Source of the DNA: Tepidanaerobacter acetatoxydans Re1
GTDB lineage: Bacteria > Bacillota > Thermosediminibacteria > Thermosediminibacterales > Tepidanaerobacteraceae
DNA length: 64,000 nt
Direction: 5' to 3'
NCBI RefSeq assembly: GCF_000328765.2
Contig: NC_019954.2
Span: forward strand, 1,718,516-1,782,515
Part shown: piece by piece, positions 9,655 through 20,882 of the stretch
Layout: every line of letters starts with the position of its first letter
Numbering within the stretch: the first letter of the stretch is position 1
Program-made: the position numbers and the translations under genes
The notes under the pieces: model-generated
What the model was told of the DNA's origin: nothing
Database searches by the model: none
The model's input: the letters and a program-made list of their open reading frames with translations, nothing else

Positions 9655-10783
9655 TTTTGCCCTCCTCGATTACCTGATGATATACATTTAATACTTCATC
9701 GGTCATAGTTTCAATAGAAAAATATCTTGCAACTTTTTGCCTGCCAAAAGCCCCTAATTTCTTCCGCAATTCAATATCACTTAATAGCTCTTTTATGGAT
9801 TTAGCTATATTGTCTGCATCAGTTCTCATATCTGAGCCTCGGCCGCTAAAATTATGTTTCTTTGCTATTTCAAAGTTATCCGGATTTAAAATCCCCATAA
9901 ATCCTGCTTCACCCGCTATAATCACAGGTTTTTCCATGGCCATCGCTTCTAAAGCTACCCGCCCCACGCCAACTGCAACATCTGCCATATTCATAATTAG
10001 AGGTGTATCTAAGCGAGCACCTGTAACAACCACATTATTCTCAGAGGTTTTTGAATTGTATTCGGCTGCCATTCGAGCTATAGATTCGTATTTATCTCCC
10101 TCGCCGACAACTATTAATTTAACATTTGGAAAAGTTTTTTCTATCTGAGGCAGGGCTTCTATTAACCTCAAAGCGATTTCTCCTCGTGCACCCATAAGGC
10201 GGCTGACATATACAATTTTTAAATCTTCATGCATTAGTCCTAATTGTCTTTCCACCTGAGAAGAATCAATATTGGGATTAAATCGTTCAAGGTCTATTCC
10301 GTTGGGAATTACGAAAATTTTATCTGGGTTTACCTTAAAACCATTTATCAGATGTTTCTTTACATCCTCACTAACGGCAATAACCTTTCGGCCCCATGTG
10401 GTAATAAGCCCCATTCCCCAGCCTGTAGAATAAATTCCGTGGGACGTAGTTATGTAAGGACAACCGGTCATGAAACTAACCCATTGCGACACCCATGCCG
10501 GAATGCGAGCATGTGCATGAATTACATTTACTTCATGCTCTTTAACAATATTCGCAAGACCATTTACAGAATATATTAAATTCAATGGCGATTTTCTGTC
10601 AAGCGGTAAAGTATAATGCTTAATGCCACTGGTTTCCAGGGCTTTAGTTAATTTTCCGCCATGTGATGCCACAATAACTTCGACCCCTCGTTTTTTCAGT
10701 TGTTTGGCAAGAGAAACAACATGAGTTTCAGCTCCGCCGGCATCAAGAGCCATCAAAGCCAATAACACCGTAAGTCTTTCCAT
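9638..10783 (-). CDS. Glycosyltransferase family 4
   Basis: A 381-residue GT-B glycosyltransferase. MALDAGGAETHVVSLAK near residue 11 is the N-terminal loop, HAHARIPAWVSQ near 89 and TTSHGIYSTG near 111 follow, and the C-terminal nucleotide-sugar domain has IVYVSRLMGARGEIAL near 190, LIVVGEGDKYESI near 222 and VGVGRVALEAMAMEKPVIIAG near 270-292. It probably extends the lipid-linked glycan. It is the first glycosyltransferase gene of the operon that runs to the YitT gene. GAGAGG stands eight bases before the ATG. Confidence 0.88.
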   Translation of the reverse strand: MERLTVLLALMALDAGGAETHVVSLAKQLKKRGVEVIVASHGGKLTKALETSGIKHYTLPLDRKSPLNLIYSVNGLANIVKEHEVNVIHAHARIPAWVSQWVSFMTGCPYITTSHGIYSTGWGMGLITTWGRKVIAVSEDVKKHLINGFKVNPDKIFVIPNGIDLERFNPNIDSSQVERQLGLMHEDLKIVYVSRLMGARGEIALRLIEALPQIEKTFPNVKLIVVGEGDKYESIARMAAEYNSKTSENNVVVTGARLDTPLIMNMADVAVGVGRVALEAMAMEKPVIIAGEAGFMGILNPDNFEIAKKHNFSGRGSDMRTDADNIAKSIKELLSDIELRKKLGAFGRQKVARYFSIETMTDEVLNVYHQVIEEGKNELNR

Positions 10784-10851
10784 TAAAAAAGCCTCTCTCT
10801 CCGAGGAATTTGCTAAAAAAAGTATATCATCATACGAAAATAAAGTAAAGT

Positions 10852-11307
10852 TTATTTGATTATTGTATAGCTCCCTTTAATAAGTAATATCACGTTATTG
10901 TTCTCGGCCTTTACGCCCCTTCCATCATCCCGAGGTACAATTAGTAAATGGTTTTGCATCACATTTTCTCCGTTGATTATGTCTTTTCCTTCGGTTATAT
11001 CGGCAAGGCCTCCATTACCTTCATCCACAACAGTAGCAATTCCGCTTCTTAAAATTATTTCTGTTCCCTTATCTCCAATCAGGCTCTGACCTTGTTCCAT
11101 ATATACTATCTCCCAACCAGACGAACTACCGGGTTTTGAATCAACATATTGTTTTAAATTCGATAAAACCTTATCAACATAACTTTTAGTAACAAGCGGA
11201 TCACTTTCAGAGCCCGGTTCCGTCACATCGGCTTGAACACTTAGAGCAAATATGGAAAAAACTACAACTGCCACTATAACCATAAAAAATCTCAATAATT
11301 TATTCAT
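10852..11307 (-). CDS. Secreted protein of unknown function
   Basis: A 151-residue exported protein. Residues 1-26 form a signal peptide (positive MNKLLR, hydrophobic core, cleavage expected after VQA). A short coiled or helical stretch (TKSYVDKVLSNLKQYVD) and a linker of Ser and Gly follow. The C-terminal domain of about 80 residues contains EIILRSGIATVV, GGLADITEG and NHLLIVPRDDGRG. I recognise the pattern as conserved in Clostridia but know no function. It lies upstream of the polysaccharide operon on the same strand with a 68-base gap. GGGAGTG precedes the ATG. Confidence 0.7.
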   Translation of the reverse strand: MNKLLRFFMVIVAVVVFSIFALSVQADVTEPGSESDPLVTKSYVDKVLSNLKQYVDSKPGSSSGWEIVYMEQGQSLIGDKGTEIILRSGIATVVDEGNGGLADITEGKDIINGENVMQNHLLIVPRDDGRGVKAENNNVILLIKGSYTIIK

Positions 11308-11354
11308 GTTTTTTCACACTCCCAAAATCATATAATTAAACATATATCTGTATT

Positions 11355-13025
11355 TTACATTCTTCCGGTTCGAATTATAGATGCTATCAGCCAAACACCC
11401 AGTAAACCGGCGGTCACAAAACCTGCAACACCAAGCAGCGGATAGTGTAAAAGAAACGGCTCGACATCAGCCTGTATTATTAAGGAAGAACCGATTATTA
11501 AAGATGCCACAATAAGGCTAAAAACCAGGCGATTAACCATTTTATTTAATTCCGAAATTACTTTTGATGTGCCCCTTGTATCAAAATCTATTTTCATACT
11601 ATCGATTTTTGTGCGTTGATATAAACCATTTAAAAGCTTTGGAATAAGCATTACTGATTTGTTAAATTCTTGCAATGTTGATACCGCAGTTTTCAAAAGA
11701 TGTTGAGGATTATAGCGTTCGCGAAGCATCTTATTAACAAAGGGTTTGGCTGTTTCAAAAATATTAAAATCCGGATCAAGTTCAAGCCCGACACCTTCTA
11801 TAGTTATAAGGCTTTTTAATAAAAGGGTAAAATTCGAAGGTAAAATAATCTTATACTTAGCTACAATAGTAAAGACTTCGCTTAGGAGTTTAGACATGTC
11901 AATGTTTTTAAGGTCTTTACCATAATATCGATCCAATAAATCTTCTACATCCAGTTCAATTTCAGATATGTTCAATTCTTGCTCAGCTTGGCTCAACTCT
12001 AACAACACACCTATAATTTTCTTGGTATCCTTGTTTATAATGCTTACGATAAGGTCTGCAAGTTTATTTTTGGTATATTTATCAATACGACCAACTATGC
12101 CAAAATCTATAAATACGATCTTCCCGTCAGGCCTTATTATAATATTGCCTGGATGCGGGTCTGCATGAAAAAAACCATGTATAAATATCTGTTTCATCAT
12201 GGCTTTGGCACCGTTTACTGCAATTTGTTTCCTATCTAAGTCATTATTGATTATTTCATCTAACTCTGTAACCTTGTATCCCTTGATATATTCTATGGTT
12301 AATACCTTCTGAGCAGTAGCTTCCCAGAATACCTTGGGAACATATATGGTTTCGTCCCCCTCAAAATTTTGCCTGAATTTATCTATATTAAAACCTTCTC
12401 TGGTAAAATCTAATTCCTTATGCATTGCATCGGCAAATTCCTCAATTTTACCAATTGGGTCATATATTCGCACTTCCGGTATGTGTTTTTCAATCAGTCG
12501 TGCAAGGTTAAGCATGATTTCCAAATCGGCAGTTATTATTTTATCTATACCCGGCCTGCGGACTTTAACCACAACATCCTGACCATTCTTTAAGACCGCA
12601 CGATGTACTTGTCCTATAGATGCGGCAGCTAAAGGTTTTTCTTCGATGGATAAAAAAATATGGTCGGTCTTATCCCCCAAATCCTCTTCCATCTGGTCTT
12701 TCGCTTCTTTAAAGCTGAAAGGGGCTACATTATCTTGAAGCTTTTTAAGTTCCTCTATGTAATCCTTTGGAATCAAATCCGGCCTGGTACTTAAAACCTG
12801 CCCCAACTTTACAAAGGTAGGCCCTAATTCTTGGAGCATCATAACAACCTTTTGCGCTGTTGTCATTTTACCGGTTGGGTCCACATTTTCTCGCGTAATT
12901 CCTTTAGGCAGGATTATACCGGCTTTCTCAACAATGTATCCGAATCCGTATTTAATTAACACATTCATTATTTGCCTATATCTTTTGGCGTGATGATAAG
13001 TGGAACTTAATTGAATTATAAACAA
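11355..13025 (-). CDS. ABC1/UbiB (AarF) family atypical protein kinase
   Basis: A 556-residue member of the UbiB/ABC1 kinase-like family. Visible markers: KLGQVLSTRPDLIP near 80 (the KxGQ motif of the family), AAASIGQVHRAVLKNG near 130 (Ala-rich loop in place of the P-loop), VVKVRRPGI near 150, HGFFHADPHPGNIII near 280 and VFIDFGIVGRI near 300 (the DFG equivalent). Two hydrophobic segments lie at the C-terminus (about 505-550). Members act as ATPases/kinases in quinone and lipid metabolism; the client here is unknown. The start is taken as TTG with GGGAGGG six bases upstream. Confidence 0.85.
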   Translation of the reverse strand: MFIIQLSSTYHHAKRYRQIMNVLIKYGFGYIVEKAGIILPKGITRENVDPTGKMTTAQKVVMMLQELGPTFVKLGQVLSTRPDLIPKDYIEELKKLQDNVAPFSFKEAKDQMEEDLGDKTDHIFLSIEEKPLAAASIGQVHRAVLKNGQDVVVKVRRPGIDKIITADLEIMLNLARLIEKHIPEVRIYDPIGKIEEFADAMHKELDFTREGFNIDKFRQNFEGDETIYVPKVFWEATAQKVLTIEYIKGYKVTELDEIINNDLDRKQIAVNGAKAMMKQIFIHGFFHADPHPGNIIIRPDGKIVFIDFGIVGRIDKYTKNKLADLIVSIINKDTKKIIGVLLELSQAEQELNISEIELDVEDLLDRYYGKDLKNIDMSKLLSEVFTIVAKYKIILPSNFTLLLKSLITIEGVGLELDPDFNIFETAKPFVNKMLRERYNPQHLLKTAVSTLQEFNKSVMLIPKLLNGLYQRTKIDSMKIDFDTRGTSKVISELNKMVNRLVFSLIVASLIIGSSLIIQADVEPFLLHYPLLGVAGFVTAGLLGVWLIASIIRTGRM

Positions 13026-13150
13026 GAAAAACCCTCCCTGCAATGATAATTATATTTTACCACACTGTGGACTAATTATCTAATCTTGGGAAGGTTTATT
13101 GAAATGGTTAATCGCCAATTATTTGCTTTTCCTTTCGTGATTACTGCAAT

Positions 13151-13681
13151 CTACATTTCAATCCCGACTCTTGCAGGCACTCCTATTTTAAAGTAATGTT
13201 TTACTTCCCTCATTTCAGTAACTAAATCGGCTTTCTCAATAATCTCCTGTGGTACATCTCTTCCTGTTAAAATTAATTCAACGGTTTCGGGTTTTTCTTC
13301 AATAAGTCTTTCTACCTCTTGCACCGTAAGAAGACCTCCGTGCATGGCTGCCATAACCTCATCTAAAATAACAATATCGTAATTTTTGCTTTTTATTACG
13401 GCAGCAAGCTGATTGTACTCATCTTTTACATTTTGTTTTAAATTGTCGAATTCTTCTTTCGTAAGATTCCATGTAAACTTTTTTGATTCGGCAAATCGGC
13501 GTATTTCAAAATTAGGTTTAAGCAATTCCGCTGCTTTAAGCTCACCGGTATCCATTCCCTTTAAAAACTGAAACATTATTACCTTCATACCTCTGCCGGC
13601 AGCTCTAAAAGCAAGTCCCAGTGCTGCTGTTGTTTTTCCTTTTCCATTTCCCGTATACACCTGCACATATCCTTTTTCCAA
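13151..13681 (-). CDS. cobO: Cob(I)yrinic acid a,c-diamide adenosyltransferase (CobA/CobO/BtuR type)
   Basis: A 176-residue ATP:corrinoid adenosyltransferase. YTGNGKGKTTAALGLAFRA near residue 9 is the modified P-loop, MKVIMFQFLKG follows, and the Walker B-like IVILDEVMAA is near 104. It transfers the 5'-deoxyadenosyl group of ATP to Co(I) corrinoids in the last steps of adenosylcobalamin synthesis or salvage. The start is TTG, with AAGGAGAG eight bases upstream. It is the only gene between its cobalamin riboswitch and the next unit, so it is regulated alone by adenosylcobalamin. Confidence 0.93.
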   Translation of the reverse strand: MEKGYVQVYTGNGKGKTTAALGLAFRAAGRGMKVIMFQFLKGMDTGELKAAELLKPNFEIRRFAESKKFTWNLTKEEFDNLKQNVKDEYNQLAAVIKSKNYDIVILDEVMAAMHGGLLTVQEVERLIEEKPETVELILTGRDVPQEIIEKADLVTEMREVKHYFKIGVPARVGIEM

Positions 13682-13697
13682 TAATAATCTCTCCTTT

Positions 13698-13736
13698 AAA
13701 AAAATAATAACCCCTTCTTCGAAATAAAAGGGGTTG
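13698..13736 (-). terminator. Riboswitch-controlled terminator before cobO
   Basis: On the minus strand an 8 bp stem (AACCCCTT with AAGGGGTT) is followed by a T-rich tract directly before the cobO ribosome-binding site. It lies between the cobalamin aptamer and the gene, so it is most likely the expression platform. Confidence 0.85.
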
Positions 13737-13789
13737 TATTTGATACGCTTTTCTGTTTTCCCTTCCCTCCGAAGGTAAACTCTGTAAAT

Positions 13790-13978
13790 CTTATGGCAGG
13801 TCTCCTGGCTTGCGATTCATCAACTGCCCTACCTTCCCGTTCAATACCTAGCAGGTTTTTAATTAAACCAGGTATCAAACAGTGGTATATCAGGGCTCTA
13901 TCCTCGCTTACAGTAGCGGGGGCTGCAGCGGATTTTCACCGCCTTCCCTTTTAACCTTTCGGACCACAAAATTCTTGT
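13790..13978 (-). ncRNA. Cobalamin (B12) riboswitch
   Basis: Read on the minus strand the segment contains the conserved aptamer parts in order: GGGAAGGCGGTGAAAATCCG (core), GCAGCCCCCGCTACTGT, and the B12 box GCCAGGAGACCTGCC at 13795-13809. A terminator follows before cobO, so binding of adenosylcobalamin should stop cobO transcription. The aptamer limits are approximate. Confidence 0.95.
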
Positions 13979-14067
13979 ATTTAATTACACAATCTTATTT
14001 TACCTTTATGCACTATTTAAGTCAATACTCCTTAAATTATGTGCTCTTATGGCTTCAAGAATAGCCT

Positions 14068-14829
14068 TTACATAACACATAAATACTTTTCTATCGTCCT
14101 ATTATCAACCATTGATGATGAATCTTCATCAAGATAAAGAGTCCAATCATTATGTTGCTTTAGCAGTGTTGCGGGTATCTCGTTGGTTAATTCATTTTCC
14201 AAAGTAAGTTTTATTGCTTCAGCTTTTACTTTAAAGGGAACAGGAGAAATAATAGTCTTGCACTGCATAATTTGGTGCGGAGTCATTGTAATGGCTTGGC
14301 TAGGTACATCTTCTATGCTATCAAACCAGCCTTCACGAACTTGTTGTCTTTTACATTTGTCGTCTAAGTTTACAACAATATATGCTTCTTTAGTATCAAA
14401 ATCTGCCGGTGGATCGTTAAAAGCAATATGGGCATTCTCTCCAATTCCTATTATGCCGAGATCAATCGGCTGCTTTCTTAAAGCATCTGTTAATGCTTGA
14501 ATGTTTTTCTTGATGTTGCCTTCTCCATTTACAAAATAGGCTTTTTTCAAATTTACATGATTCACAAACCTCTCTTTTAGATATCTTCGGAAGCTTGCAG
14601 GATGTGTTTCAGGCAAATTAATGTACTCATCCAAGTGGAACATCTCAACCTTGCTCCAATCAATATCTTTTTTTCGCAGAGCCTTTATTGTTTCAAATTG
14701 TGATGCTCCTGTCGATAACAATATTCTCGCTGAACCTTGTTCAGAAATTGCTTTTTCTAATACAAGTGCTGCCGCATCAGCTGACTTTTCTCCCAACTCT
14801 ACAGGATTTTTGCATACTACGATTTTCAT
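14068..14829 (-). CDS. nagB: Glucosamine-6-phosphate deaminase
   Basis: A 253-residue NagB/6-phosphogluconolactonase-fold enzyme. LLSTGASQFETI near 38, MFHLDEYINLPETHPASF near 65 (Asp of the active site) and GIGENAHIAFNDP near 128 are the NagB motifs. It converts glucosamine-6-phosphate to fructose-6-phosphate and ammonia. The ATG of MKIVVCKNPVE is used, with AAAGGATG upstream; a codon three earlier overlaps that site. It stands alone, apart from nagA or a transporter. Confidence 0.88.
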   Translation of the reverse strand: MKIVVCKNPVELGEKSADAAALVLEKAISEQGSARILLSTGASQFETIKALRKKDIDWSKVEMFHLDEYINLPETHPASFRRYLKERFVNHVNLKKAYFVNGEGNIKKNIQALTDALRKQPIDLGIIGIGENAHIAFNDPPADFDTKEAYIVVNLDDKCKRQQVREGWFDSIEDVPSQAITMTPHQIMQCKTIISPVPFKVKAEAIKLTLENELTNEIPATLLKQHNDWTLYLDEDSSSMVDNRTIEKYLCVM

Positions 14830-16227
<1,398 letters not shown>

Positions 16228-16261
16228 AAACGATTAAACAATTTAATAGCGTTTACGAATA

Positions 16262-16304
16262 TAAAAAAGCTCTGCTAAATCTAACTAGCAGAGCTTTTTT
16301 ATAT
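16262..16304 (+). terminator. Intrinsic terminator after fba
   Basis: A perfect 13-15 bp inverted repeat (AAAAGCTCTGCTA with TAGCAGAGCTTTT) with an 8-base loop and six T on the plus strand; six A precede it, so it could work both ways. Confidence 0.92.
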
Positions 16305-16651
16305 AAATTTTCTCCGGTAAACATATCTTTTAAATATAATTGATATAATCCTAACGCCAGATGGTTTGAAAAGGCCTGTTTAAAGATAAATTTGAAATCA
16401 AAAAATAGCAAGACTGTTAATCTAAATTTGCTTGTACTGTAAAAACATTTTTTATTCATTGTCTGTTCATTTTAAATCGGCAAGAATATATTGACATTTT
16501 TAGCTTAAAATCGACTTTTTACTGCAAAATTAAACTTTATTTTTCTTTTTTAGAGTTTAGAAGGATTTAATGCTTTTACATAGAAATAAATATAATATAC
16601 AATATATGGGAAAATATTAGCTTGTTTTTCATTTATTTAGGAGGATTTGTT
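16305..16651 (+). promoter_or_regulatory. Intergenic region with possible promoter for the M1 peptidase
   Basis: An AT-rich gap. TTTACA at 16575-16580 and TACAAT at 16598-16603, 17 bases apart, make a plausible vegetative promoter (TATAAT at 16591 is an alternative -10 box). TTGACA at 16491 has no good partner. No gene is seen in the stretch. Confidence 0.35.
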
Positions 16652-18169
16652 TTGAAAAAAGTTGTTACACTTGTTGCTGCTGTATTACTTATATTTTTGA
16701 TGTTTTTTATTTTAAAAACCGTATTTTTACATCCTATAGTAAAGACTGAGGCACAACAGCCCGAAGAAAATCATATTGTTTATCTGCCACCTGAGAGGAA
16801 TGTTTACGACATTAAGGTCGAATATGACGGAATAAATAAGATAAAAGCCGTAATGAATTTAACATATGTAAATAATACTGAGGACATTTTTAAAGAACTC
16901 TATTTTCATCTTTATCCCAATATGTTTTCAAGCTCTGCCAGTGTGCCTTTTTTTAAGGAAGACTTTTATCGTGCATTTCCTAAAGGCTTTAGCCCCGGGG
17001 GAATAAACATACAGCAAGTTGAGCAAGATGGTAAAGATGTTGCCTGGTCTTTAATCGAAGACGGCGAGATACTTAAATTAATATTAAACCATCCGGTAGA
17101 ACCCGGTAATGTATCAATTCTAAATATACAATTTGAGCTCACCATTCCACAGGCCAAATTTCGTCTGGGATACCAGACATTTGGAGATGGTAAAATAACC
17201 TTGTCGCTGGGTAATTGGTATCCTATCCTAGCAGTATGCAAGGATGATAAGTGGAGTATTGATAAGCATTATGCTATAGGCGACTGCACTTACAGCGATA
17301 TATCAGATTACACTGTAAGTTTTACAGTGCCGGAAGACTTTACAGTTGCTGCATCAGGGATTTTAGAGGAAGGCTACACAAAAGATAATAAGGCGATTTT
17401 TATTTATTCCATTGACAGTATACGAGAATTCGCCGCAGCTATAAGCAATAATTATCAAACTTCAACAGACATAGTTGATGGTATAAAAATAGTGTCTTAT
17501 TTTCACCCGGAGGATAAGAGGGGTGGTTTTATGGCACTAAATATTGCAAAATATGCCCTTGGTATTTTTAATGATGCGTTTGGAAAATACCCATACCCGG
17601 AGCTCAGGATTGCCGAGGCTAATTATTATCCGGGAGGCATGGAATTTCCTACTTTTATAATGATGGATACCACCAAATATACAGAACCACATATATCAAG
17701 CACTTCTCTGGAAAGGTCTACCGCCCATGAAGTCGCACATCAATGGTGGTATGGTTTAGTTGGAAGCGACCAAATAAACGAGCCATGGCTGGATGAAGGA
17801 ATAACTGAGTTTTCCACTGCCTATTACTTTGAAAAGCGCTATGGGCAGCCCGGCAGAGATTCATATTTCGAAAGATATGTGAATACCTGTGTAGATTTTG
17901 TCATGAAAAATCATATACATATGCTGGACCCTCTTCCGCTTTTTAAAAATCAACAAGAATATTTTCCAACTGTTTATACATCCGGTGTATTATTTTATGA
18001 AGACCTGCGAAATCAAATCGGTGAAGAAAACTTATTAGACTTTTTGCGGTCATATCTGGAAACGTTCAAGTATAAAAATGTCAGCCTAAAAGAGTTTGAA
18101 GAATTCTTGAGAGGCAAAAAATATGAAGCTCTTGATGAGAGCTTCTACGACAAATGGCTTAATCCTTGA
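16652..18169 (+). CDS. M1 family zinc metallopeptidase, membrane anchored
   Basis: A 505-residue gluzincin aminopeptidase. An N-terminal hydrophobic segment (about residues 4-25) acts as a signal or anchor. A beta-rich N-terminal domain is followed by the catalytic domain with HEVAH at 359-363 and the third zinc ligand Glu382 in WLDEGITEF, exactly the HExxH-x18-E spacing; GGMEFPTF near 328 is the GAMEN-type exopeptidase motif. It probably trims peptides outside the cell. The start is TTG, because AGGAGG lies seven bases upstream. Its 3' end overlaps the convergent L,D-transpeptidase gene by 11 bases. Confidence 0.88.
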   Translation: MKKVVTLVAAVLLIFLMFFILKTVFLHPIVKTEAQQPEENHIVYLPPERNVYDIKVEYDGINKIKAVMNLTYVNNTEDIFKELYFHLYPNMFSSSASVPFFKEDFYRAFPKGFSPGGINIQQVEQDGKDVAWSLIEDGEILKLILNHPVEPGNVSILNIQFELTIPQAKFRLGYQTFGDGKITLSLGNWYPILAVCKDDKWSIDKHYAIGDCTYSDISDYTVSFTVPEDFTVAASGILEEGYTKDNKAIFIYSIDSIREFAAAISNNYQTSTDIVDGIKIVSYFHPEDKRGGFMALNIAKYALGIFNDAFGKYPYPELRIAEANYYPGGMEFPTFIMMDTTKYTEPHISSTSLERSTAHEVAHQWWYGLVGSDQINEPWLDEGITEFSTAYYFEKRYGQPGRDSYFERYVNTCVDFVMKNHIHMLDPLPLFKNQQEYFPTVYTSGVLFYEDLRNQIGEENLLDFLRSYLETFKYKNVSLKEFEEFLRGKKYEALDESFYDKWLNP

Positions 18170-18959
18170 TTACGACCGGAGTGCCCTGTGGTATGTTTTT
18201 ATAAAACCATAGGGCATCATCTAAGGAAAGACGTATGCACCCGTGAGATGACTTTTGACCCAGTTTTTCCGCTTCTTCTTCAATAATCTTTTTATTTTCG
18301 TCAAAGGGCACGCTATGGAAAAGATAGTTGTTATTAAATCTTACCCAATAGTAGCCACCTTGTTTATACTTAGGACTGTAAAAAGAGTCCCCTCTTTCAC
18401 CTATGCGGTACAGACCGTCGGGGGTACCACAGCCATTTTCATCTAGGCCTGTGGAACATAAAAAAGTTTTAATAATGTTACCATTTTCGTAAATATCTAC
18501 CTTCTGTTCACTTAAGTCAACTATTACCCCAAATTTTTCATTCAAATCAACTTCTTGTATGTATTCTGTGGGAACAAAACCGCAAATTGGTTTCATCGTT
18601 CTATAGTCCTTGCAGCTCACTTCTGTATAGCCATTATCTAAATTCTTTATAACTTCTACATTTACCAAATCTCCATAAACCACACCTAAGCTTTTGGAAT
18701 CTGAAGACGGCAGCTCCCTGATATTCACGGCTGTTATTTCATTGGCTTTTAAGACGGTTATCTTGCTTGGAAACTTGCTTAATGGTTTTGGTTTAATCTC
18801 TTGCAAGACATCAATCTCCGGTTTTTCCAATATGATACTCTCTGATTCTGCACCTTCTGTCGAAAGTGGAGCAAACTCAGTTTTTTCTCCGGTTACCCAT
18901 GGTATCATTACAGCTGAGGTCAGCACAATCAAAAAAGTAATTACTTTGATAGGTTTCAA
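18159..18959 (-). CDS. L,D-transpeptidase (YkuD) with SH3-like domain
   Basis: A 266-residue exported protein. Residues 1-24 are a signal or anchor, residues about 68-130 a bacterial SH3-like domain (VNIRELPSSDSKSLGVV), and residues about 140-266 the YkuD catalytic domain ending with SHGCIRLSLDDA, where Cys is the nucleophile. It either crosslinks peptidoglycan through 3-3 links or modifies wall proteins. The start is TTG with AAGGAGG upstream. It converges on the M1 peptidase gene with an 11-base overlap of stops. Confidence 0.9.
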   Translation of the reverse strand: MKPIKVITFLIVLTSAVMIPWVTGEKTEFAPLSTEGAESESIILEKPEIDVLQEIKPKPLSKFPSKITVLKANEITAVNIRELPSSDSKSLGVVYGDLVNVEVIKNLDNGYTEVSCKDYRTMKPICGFVPTEYIQEVDLNEKFGVIVDLSEQKVDIYENGNIIKTFLCSTGLDENGCGTPDGLYRIGERGDSFYSPKYKQGGYYWVRFNNNYLFHSVPFDENKKIIEEEAEKLGQKSSHGCIRLSLDDALWFYKNIPQGTPVVIKD

Positions 18960-19144
18960 GTCTATATCCTCCTTGTTCCCAAGCCTTAATAAATTTCTAT
19001 TATTACACTACATTACATAATATCACACTTGTCCACAAATATCATCATATTTTAATCTATTTATGATGCCGCTGCAGACAAAAAGCAGCACAACTTAGTA
19101 TTTAAAAGCGGCTGCTTGCAAAACTTGCGGTTATGGCTTCTCAT

Positions 19145-19200
19145 AAATAAAAAAGGCCATGCATATAAGATAGTTTTGTCGCTACATTAATGCATGGCTT
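19145..19200 (-). terminator. Intrinsic terminator after gltX
   Basis: On the minus strand GCCATGCAT and ATGCATGGC pair over a loop of about 25 bases, then CTTTTTTATTT follows. It lies about 75 bases beyond the gltX stop. Confidence 0.75.
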
Positions 19201-19274
19201 TGGATTTTATTCGGGGCTTTTATGCATTATGCAAGAGCCTCTTTTTAATCATTTAATTCAAATGAAAAACTAAG

Positions 19275-20750
19275 CTAATTGCTCTTATTACTAATCCATT
19301 GTGCAGCTTTTCTCATGCGTTCCACGGTCTTTTCCCTGCCTAAAAGCACGATAATGTCAAAAAGGCCGGGGCCAACAGTCCTGCCGGTGATAGCAAGCCG
19401 GGTGGGATGAATAATTTCAGCCGCTTTTAGCCCCATATCGGCCGTAATATTTCTAAATGTTTCTTCGGTTTTGTCATGGGTAAAATCTTCCAATTTTTCT
19501 AAGGCTTCGGCACCCAGTGTCAAAAGCTTTGCGGCATTTTCCTTGGAAAAATGTTTTTTAACACCTTTTTCTTCATATTCCGTCACATCTTTAAAGAAAA
19601 AGGCTATGGTATCCGCCAGCTCATCCAGGGTTTTTGCTCTGTCTCTGGAAATTTCAACTACCTTTTTGATATAATCAAAATTATCCCGGGCCTCTTCTTC
19701 AGTAACAATACCCTTCTTAATCATAAATGGTATAGTCTGCTCTGTTATATACTCCAAATCTAACTCACGCATATAGTGACCATTTATCCATGTTAGTTTC
19801 TTTACGTCATAGATGGCTGCTGTTTTGTTAACTCTTTCCAAAGTGAATTCTCTTATAGCCTTATCCATGTCAAAGATTTCTTCAGTTCCCTCAGGCGACC
19901 ACCCAAGTAGTGTTAGATAGTTTATTATAGATTCCGCAAGATAACCTTGATCTCTAAATTCTTCCACAGAGGTTGCTCCATGCCGTTTACTAAGTTTACT
20001 GCGATCCGGTGCTAATATCATCGGCACATGAGCAAACTTCGGTATTTCATAGCCTAAAGCCAAGTATGTCTGAATCTGTTTAGGAGTATTGGAAAGATGT
20101 TCTTCAGCTCTTATAATATGAGTCATTTTCATAGCATTGTCATCAACAACACACGCAAAATTATAGGTGGGAATACCGTTAGATTTTACTATAATTAAAT
20201 CATCTAAGACAGAGTTATCAAATACTACCGTCCCACGAATAAGGTCTTCTACTACAGTTTGACCCTCTTCAGGCATTTTTAACCTTATGGTATATGGTCT
20301 TCCCTCATCTTCAAACTTTTTTCTTTGTTCTGGCGTAAGGTTGCGGCAGCGGCCATCATATTTAGGCGGTTTACCGGCTTTAAGAGCTGCTTCACGCCGC
20401 TCAGAAAGCTCTTCAGGACTGCAGTAACAATAATAGGCTTTCCCTTCGGCTAAAAGCCTGTCTACTTCTTTTTTATAAAGTTCCAATCGTTGTGATTGAA
20501 AATACGGGCCAAAATTTCCGCCCTTTTCCGGCCCTTCATCCCAGTCAAGGCCAAGCCATTTTAGGGATCGAAGAATCTGCTGCGTAGATTCTTCGGTGGA
20601 CCTTTCGGTATCAGTATCTTCTATCCTTAACACAAATGTTCCGTTATTGTGTCTTGCAAAAAGCAGGTTAAAAAGTGCCGTCCTCGCTCCACCTATATGC
20701 AGACTGCCGGTAGGGCTGGGTGCAAATCTGACTCTTACATTTTCTGACAT
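19275..20750 (-). CDS. gltX: Glutamyl-tRNA synthetase
   Basis: A 491-residue class Ic synthetase. [19 protein letters not shown] at the N-terminus holds the HIGH-type motif, and KLSKRHG near residue 255 is the KMSKS motif. Between them lies the [12 protein letters not shown] insertion, and beyond them the anticodon-binding helical region. It charges tRNA-Glu, and in many Firmicutes also tRNA-Gln for amidation. AGGAGTG lies seven bases before the ATG. It appears to be a single-gene unit; no T-box is seen upstream. Confidence 0.96.
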   Translation of the reverse strand: MSENVRVRFAPSPTGSLHIGGARTALFNLLFARHNNGTFVLRIEDTDTERSTEESTQQILRSLKWLGLDWDEGPEKGGNFGPYFQSQRLELYKKEVDRLLAEGKAYYCYCSPEELSERREAALKAGKPPKYDGRCRNLTPEQRKKFEDEGRPYTIRLKMPEEGQTVVEDLIRGTVVFDNSVLDDLIIVKSNGIPTYNFACVVDDNAMKMTHIIRAEEHLSNTPKQIQTYLALGYEIPKFAHVPMILAPDRSKLSKRHGATSVEEFRDQGYLAESIINYLTLLGWSPEGTEEIFDMDKAIREFTLERVNKTAAIYDVKKLTWINGHYMRELDLEYITEQTIPFMIKKGIVTEEEARDNFDYIKKVVEISRDRAKTLDELADTIAFFFKDVTEYEEKGVKKHFSKENAAKLLTLGAEALEKLEDFTHDKTEETFRNITADMGLKAAEIIHPTRLAITGRTVGPGLFDIIVLLGREKTVERMRKAAQWISNKSN

Positions 20751-20882
20751 AAAAAAACACTCCTATCAAAGCTATTCAAATATTATTCTTAAAAAACAGT
20801 ATTACAGTATTATTGCAAGATAATGCTTGCTTACATAAATTTAGTATAGCACTATGAACTTTGCTTTACAAGAATCAACCGA

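Noticed and set aside
13696-13878. Open frame of 60 codons on the minus strand
   Set aside because: It lies wholly in the cobalamin riboswitch and its terminator; the RNA structure explains the sequence.
16491-16496. Perfect TTGACA upstream of the M1 peptidase gene
   Set aside because: No acceptable -10 box lies 16-18 bases downstream, so it was not called a promoter.
20751-20882. Possible T-box leader before gltX
   Set aside because: The leader is short and no T-box sequence or specifier stem is present.
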